This document shows, piece after piece, positions 60,526-64,000 of a stretch of 64,000 nucleotides of DNA. A program made the translations under genes and the position numbers. Each line of letters begins with the position of its first letter. The stretch's first letter is position 1. The notes beneath the pieces were generated by a model. That model had not been told where the DNA came from and ran no database searches. It was given only the letters and a program-made list of their open reading frames with translations. Origin of the DNA: Siphonodentalium dalli (lineage: Eukaryota; Mollusca; Scaphopoda; Gadilida; Siphonodentaliidae); NCBI GenBank assembly GCA_032622095.1, contig CP136069.1, positions 119,898,126 to 119,962,125 of the forward strand. The letters run 5' to 3'.

Positions 60526-61949
60526 GAACAGTGCCAGAGGTCAGTAGAGCTATTATGTCGCCAGCGAACATTTATAGCAATGTGGTAAACATTTGATGTC
60601 ACTTTAACACTATTGAGTCAAATGACATGCTGACAACGTTTACCCACAAAAAGCCCATGACTGAAGACCTTTCGCATCAGGTATCCAGACAAAACGCCCT
60701 ACAGATAAATGTGATATAGATGTTATACCTCTATAGACACATGTCGTGTTTCTCAAGTAAATGAATTAAAATAATTACAAATAAAGCATATTTGAGATCA
60801 GGAATGGGGAATTGGGGTGTCCACTTCGGATATTCCAACTGCACCCCCCATTGTGGCTAAATTTTCCAATCAATTCTGTAGATTTTCCGACGGAATAATA
60901 CCGAAATTCCAAAACATTTAAACTAGTCACCCACCTAGGTGTCAAATTTGCCAACTAAAACATTAAAATCAGACAAAATTACAGGTAGAAATTTAATAAT
61001 TCCTACCAAATTCTGCCTGGTCTGAAATTTCCAATATTTCGATTTTTGACCTCCGAATTTCCAAATGTTGAAAATTGAGGCAAAAATTGTCACATACCCC
61101 TGTAGCGTTGTCCCTGCCTGCACCACCCCACCCACCACCCCACACACACATTCAAAACGTCCCTGAATGCAGACATTCAGTTATACCAAATCAGGTATCA
61201 TACTAAATAAATCGAGAATTTCAATGTTGGCCCGGCGATGTACATATACCGAATACATAACTGCATTAATTTTGCTTATTACTGTAACCGGCCGCGGGTT
61301 TCATTCTCAGCCCATAATTTAATTATTATCAGAATCGTATCCACAGCAAGCATGCATATGCGAGACCTGTATCAGATAACAGAAGCTAGCCGCCGGAGAT
61401 GGCTTTCTTTGTCTCCGAAGAACGCTATTGTGCAGACGTGTGAATGAGAGATTAGAACTCTGAGGCGAGTGTACCTATTCACTATTTATAGACGGATTAT
61501 GTATATACAAATACGTTTGTTTTTGCATGTTCTGTCTAAAATAAGTAATCTTTTGCAATGGTAGATTAATGTTGTGGACAGTAATGTAGCCATGCATGCA
61601 GGAGGGACCAAGGCGGGTAGGAGGGGGTGTTCGTGTGGCGGGGGGGGGGTATATTTGCTCGGGTTAGAACATGATCGCCACATTATTTCAGTTTTTAAAT
61701 TCTCTTTCTAATTATAAATTTGACACATGTGAATATGAAATAAAGGTATTTCACAATTTATATTACAGATTCATTCTTTCATCAATTCGCAGCTTGATCG
61801 ACACATGCCAAAATTTATTCTGAATACCACATCATTCATGAAATTGTAACAAAGATTACATATATGTGCGCATTAAATTTAGACATAGCTTGCCTTGATC
61901 ACTTGTTCACTTTAATTCTTTTATTATACAGAGACGTCGGAATAAGTTT

Positions 61950-62960
61950 ATTCTATCGCGTGAAAATGTTGTTTTGTGAGAGTGATTTCACCCTTAGCCA
62001 GATCACAAATAAAAGGCCGAACATTACAATTAAATATATTGCTAAACAGGCTATTATATCGCGTAAAATATGGAGTTGGAAGCGTGATTTCACCCTTGGC
62101 TATGTCACATATAAATTCATTGTACAATATATCAATGATGTAATCCCGTTTTGAAGTTTTAATCGCGTAAAATTGCAATTGTGGTCATGGAAGGTTGATA
62201 TCATCCTTTACCAGTATCACATATAAATTCATTGTACAATATATCCATGATGTAATCCCGTTTTGAAGTTTAATCGCGTAAAATTGCAATTGTGGTCATG
62301 GAAGGGTGATATCATCCTTTGCCAGCATCACATATAAATTCATTGTACAATATATCCATGATGTAATCCCGTTTTGAAGTTAGAATCGTGTAAAATAGTG
62401 ATCATGGAAGGGTGATATCACCCTTTGCCATTTCACATATAAATTCATTGTACAATATATCCATGATGTAATCCCGTTTTGAAGTTTTAATCTCGTAAAA
62501 TTGTGGTCATGGAAGGGTGATATCAGTGTCACCCTTTGCCATATCACATATAAATCCATTGTACAGTAAGTCCATGATGCAATCCCGTTTTGAACTTTGA
62601 ATCGCGTAAAATTGCAATTGTGGTCATGGAAGTGTGATATAATCCTTTGACAGTATCGCATATATATTCACTGTACAATATATCCATGATGTAATCCCGT
62701 CTTGAAGTTAGAATCGCGTAAAATTGTGGTCATGGAAGGGTGATATCACCCTTTGCCATATCACATATAAATCCATTGTACAGTAAGTCCATGATGTAAT
62801 CCCGTTTTGAAGTTTGAATCGTATAAAATTGTGGTGATGGAAGGGTGATATCACACTTTGCCATATATCGCATATAAATTCATTGTACAATAAATCCATG
62901 ATGTAACACAATTTTGAAGTTTGAATCCCGTAAAATTGTGGTTCTTGAAGGGCGATATAT
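61950..62960. repeat. tandem repeat of about 107-bp units with an 18-bp palindrome
   Basis: CATGATGTAATCCCG recurs at about 62250, 62357, 62464, 62572, 62687, 62792 and 62899 (spacing 105-115 bp), with a further related unit before. The best units contain the perfect palindrome AAGGGTGATATCACCCTT (for example 62408-62425); other units have decayed versions. It lies in the interior of the putative CACTA-like element. Confidence 0.93.
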
Positions 62961-63329
62961 CACTCTTTAGCAGAAAACAAAAATTCTTATTTTAGTTATA
63001 ATATTTTATTGTTTATACTTATTTGCGATGCGATCACTTAATTATTTAATTTTTATTCTTTATTGCAGAGACTACGAAAATTGACGACGGCAAGATACAA
63101 CTATGACACAAAGTGCCATGTCCAAGTAGTTCATGTTATATTTGTGACTGGTATAACCAACAATAGGGCAGCATTTTGTTGGCAAATTACTACACATGGA
63201 GATACCAGAATCAGGGCGACACATGTGTATATGTATAGTTAGATATGCACATCAGTATATGCTGGTTACAAGCCAAATGTCACCCTAAAGTAGATGTCAC
63301 AAATATATATATGGATATATATATGTTCA

Positions 63330-63750
63330 AATCCAAATTTATATCGGGTATAAATGTGCATAAACTGGAGTTTATAACCAGAATAAATGCAGCTTCATAT
63401 ATTTATGCAGGTTTATTCAGTGAATAAATTTGAGTTTATAACCAGAATAAATGTAGCTATATATTTATGCAGGTTTATTCAGTGAATAAATTTGCATTTA
63501 TGCATAAACAGGTCGATAATAAATGTTTATAAACGTACGAATAAATGCGAGTTTATCCTGTTGAAGAAACGTGGGTTTATTCAGTGAATAAATTGAGTAT
63601 AAATGTCGGCCTTTATTCATGAATAAATTGTGAATAAATGTGCAGAAATTTCCGGATTTATGCACTTTTAATATGGCTTTATTCAGTGAATAAATTTCTG
63701 ATTTATCCAGATTTATGCACATTTATCAGGAATTTATGCAATGAATAAAT
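63330..63750. repeat. right subterminal repeats with TTTATTCAGTGAATAAA
   Basis: The 17-nt near-palindrome TTTATTCAGTGAATAAA (8-base arms, one central G) occurs exactly at 63412, 63474, 63576 and 63678, embedded in ATTTATGCA/GAGTTTATA-type sequence. Confidence 0.92.
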
Positions 63751-64000
63751 TCCAATTTTCATGCAGTGTGAGTGCCAACTACGAGTTTATCTCATACTTT
63801 TCACGTGCATTTTAACCCTCCCCATCACATGGCATCAGGGGTGGGAGTTTGTACATAGCTAGGCCTAGTAATAGTATATGCTATAGGCTACCCCACCTAC
63901 TTGAGCAGTCCTGGGTCCACCCCTGTATAAAACTGAAGTTATCGTCCAGAAACCATCTGGATCAGACAGACACTTGTCAGTGGTTTCTATTTTTGTGTGG

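Larger units (their letters stand above)
60319..63768. mobile_element. possible CACTA-like non-autonomous element, 3450 bp
   Basis: CACTGCATGAAAA at 60319-60331 and its exact inverse at 63756-63768, with TGA on both sides (60316-60318, 63769-63771). CACTR ends plus a 3-bp duplication are the signature of the CACTA/EnSpm superfamily. Just inside both ends lie GCATAAAT/ATTTATGC-rich subterminal repeats in both orientations, also typical of that superfamily. No transposase ORF. A 13-bp inverted match alone could arise by chance in a window this size; the duplication and the repeats at both ends are what support the call. Confidence 0.55.
57081..64000. other. intron upstream of LE1 exon
   Basis: At least 6.9 kb. 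Almost fully occupied by the CCAAGATGGCTG repeat, the TGAGGG element and the CACTA-like candidate. No LN-domain exon was found, so the rest of the N-terminus lies beyond the window. I see nothing in 60060-60315 or after 63771. Confidence 0.7.

Noticed and set aside
57857-64000. Search for LN-domain exons
   Set aside because: Nearly all of this stretch belongs to two transposable elements; no LN-like peptide was seen on the minus strand.

Overview
The window is animal nuclear DNA: AT-rich, short coding exons far apart, GT-AG introns and very dense transposable elements. The repeat content (hAT, Tigger and TTAA-type MITEs, CR1/L2-like LINEs with short tandem tails, several satellites) suggests an invertebrate, perhaps a marine mollusc such as a bivalve. 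That assignment is inference; nothing here fixes the species.

The only host gene I can support lies on the minus strand. Eleven exons between 57080 and 12158 encode about 524 residues of the N-terminal short arm of a laminin alpha subunit of the LanA/LAMA5 type: the last residues of the LN domain, then ten consecutive laminin EGF-like (LE) modules. Every intron phase matches across the ten junctions. Both ends of the gene lie outside the window: the rest of the LN domain is upstream (above 64000) and LE11 onward is downstream (below 1).

The introns, over 95% of the window, are mostly transposon debris. From low to high coordinates: a CACACCTCA-rich inverted-repeat element with a nested Tigger remnant (2781-5251); a 21-bp satellite (10394-12084); a TTAA element split by a hAT element (13416-15405); a CR1/L2-like LINE with an intact reverse transcriptase ORF (about 26000-29310) whose tail stops just short of a laminin splice donor; a 56-bp satellite (35405-36830); a 2.1-kb element with TIR TGAGGGTGACGACCCCCC holding further nested MITEs (37944-40077); a 23-bp satellite of exactly 170 unit lengths (40245-44154); a repeat copy with two side-by-side insertions, one of them a three-layer nest (49690-52790); a second TGAGGG-type element (57857-60053); and a possible CACTA-like non-autonomous element (60319-63768) with its own internal tandem repeat.

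Many element ends were fixed from the sequence alone by matching terminal inverted repeats with target-site duplications: 8 bp for hAT-like, TTAA for piggyBac/Kolobok-like, TA for mariner-like, 4 bp for the TGAGGG family. Despite this load, every laminin exon is open, in phase and has usable splice sites, so the gene looks functional.
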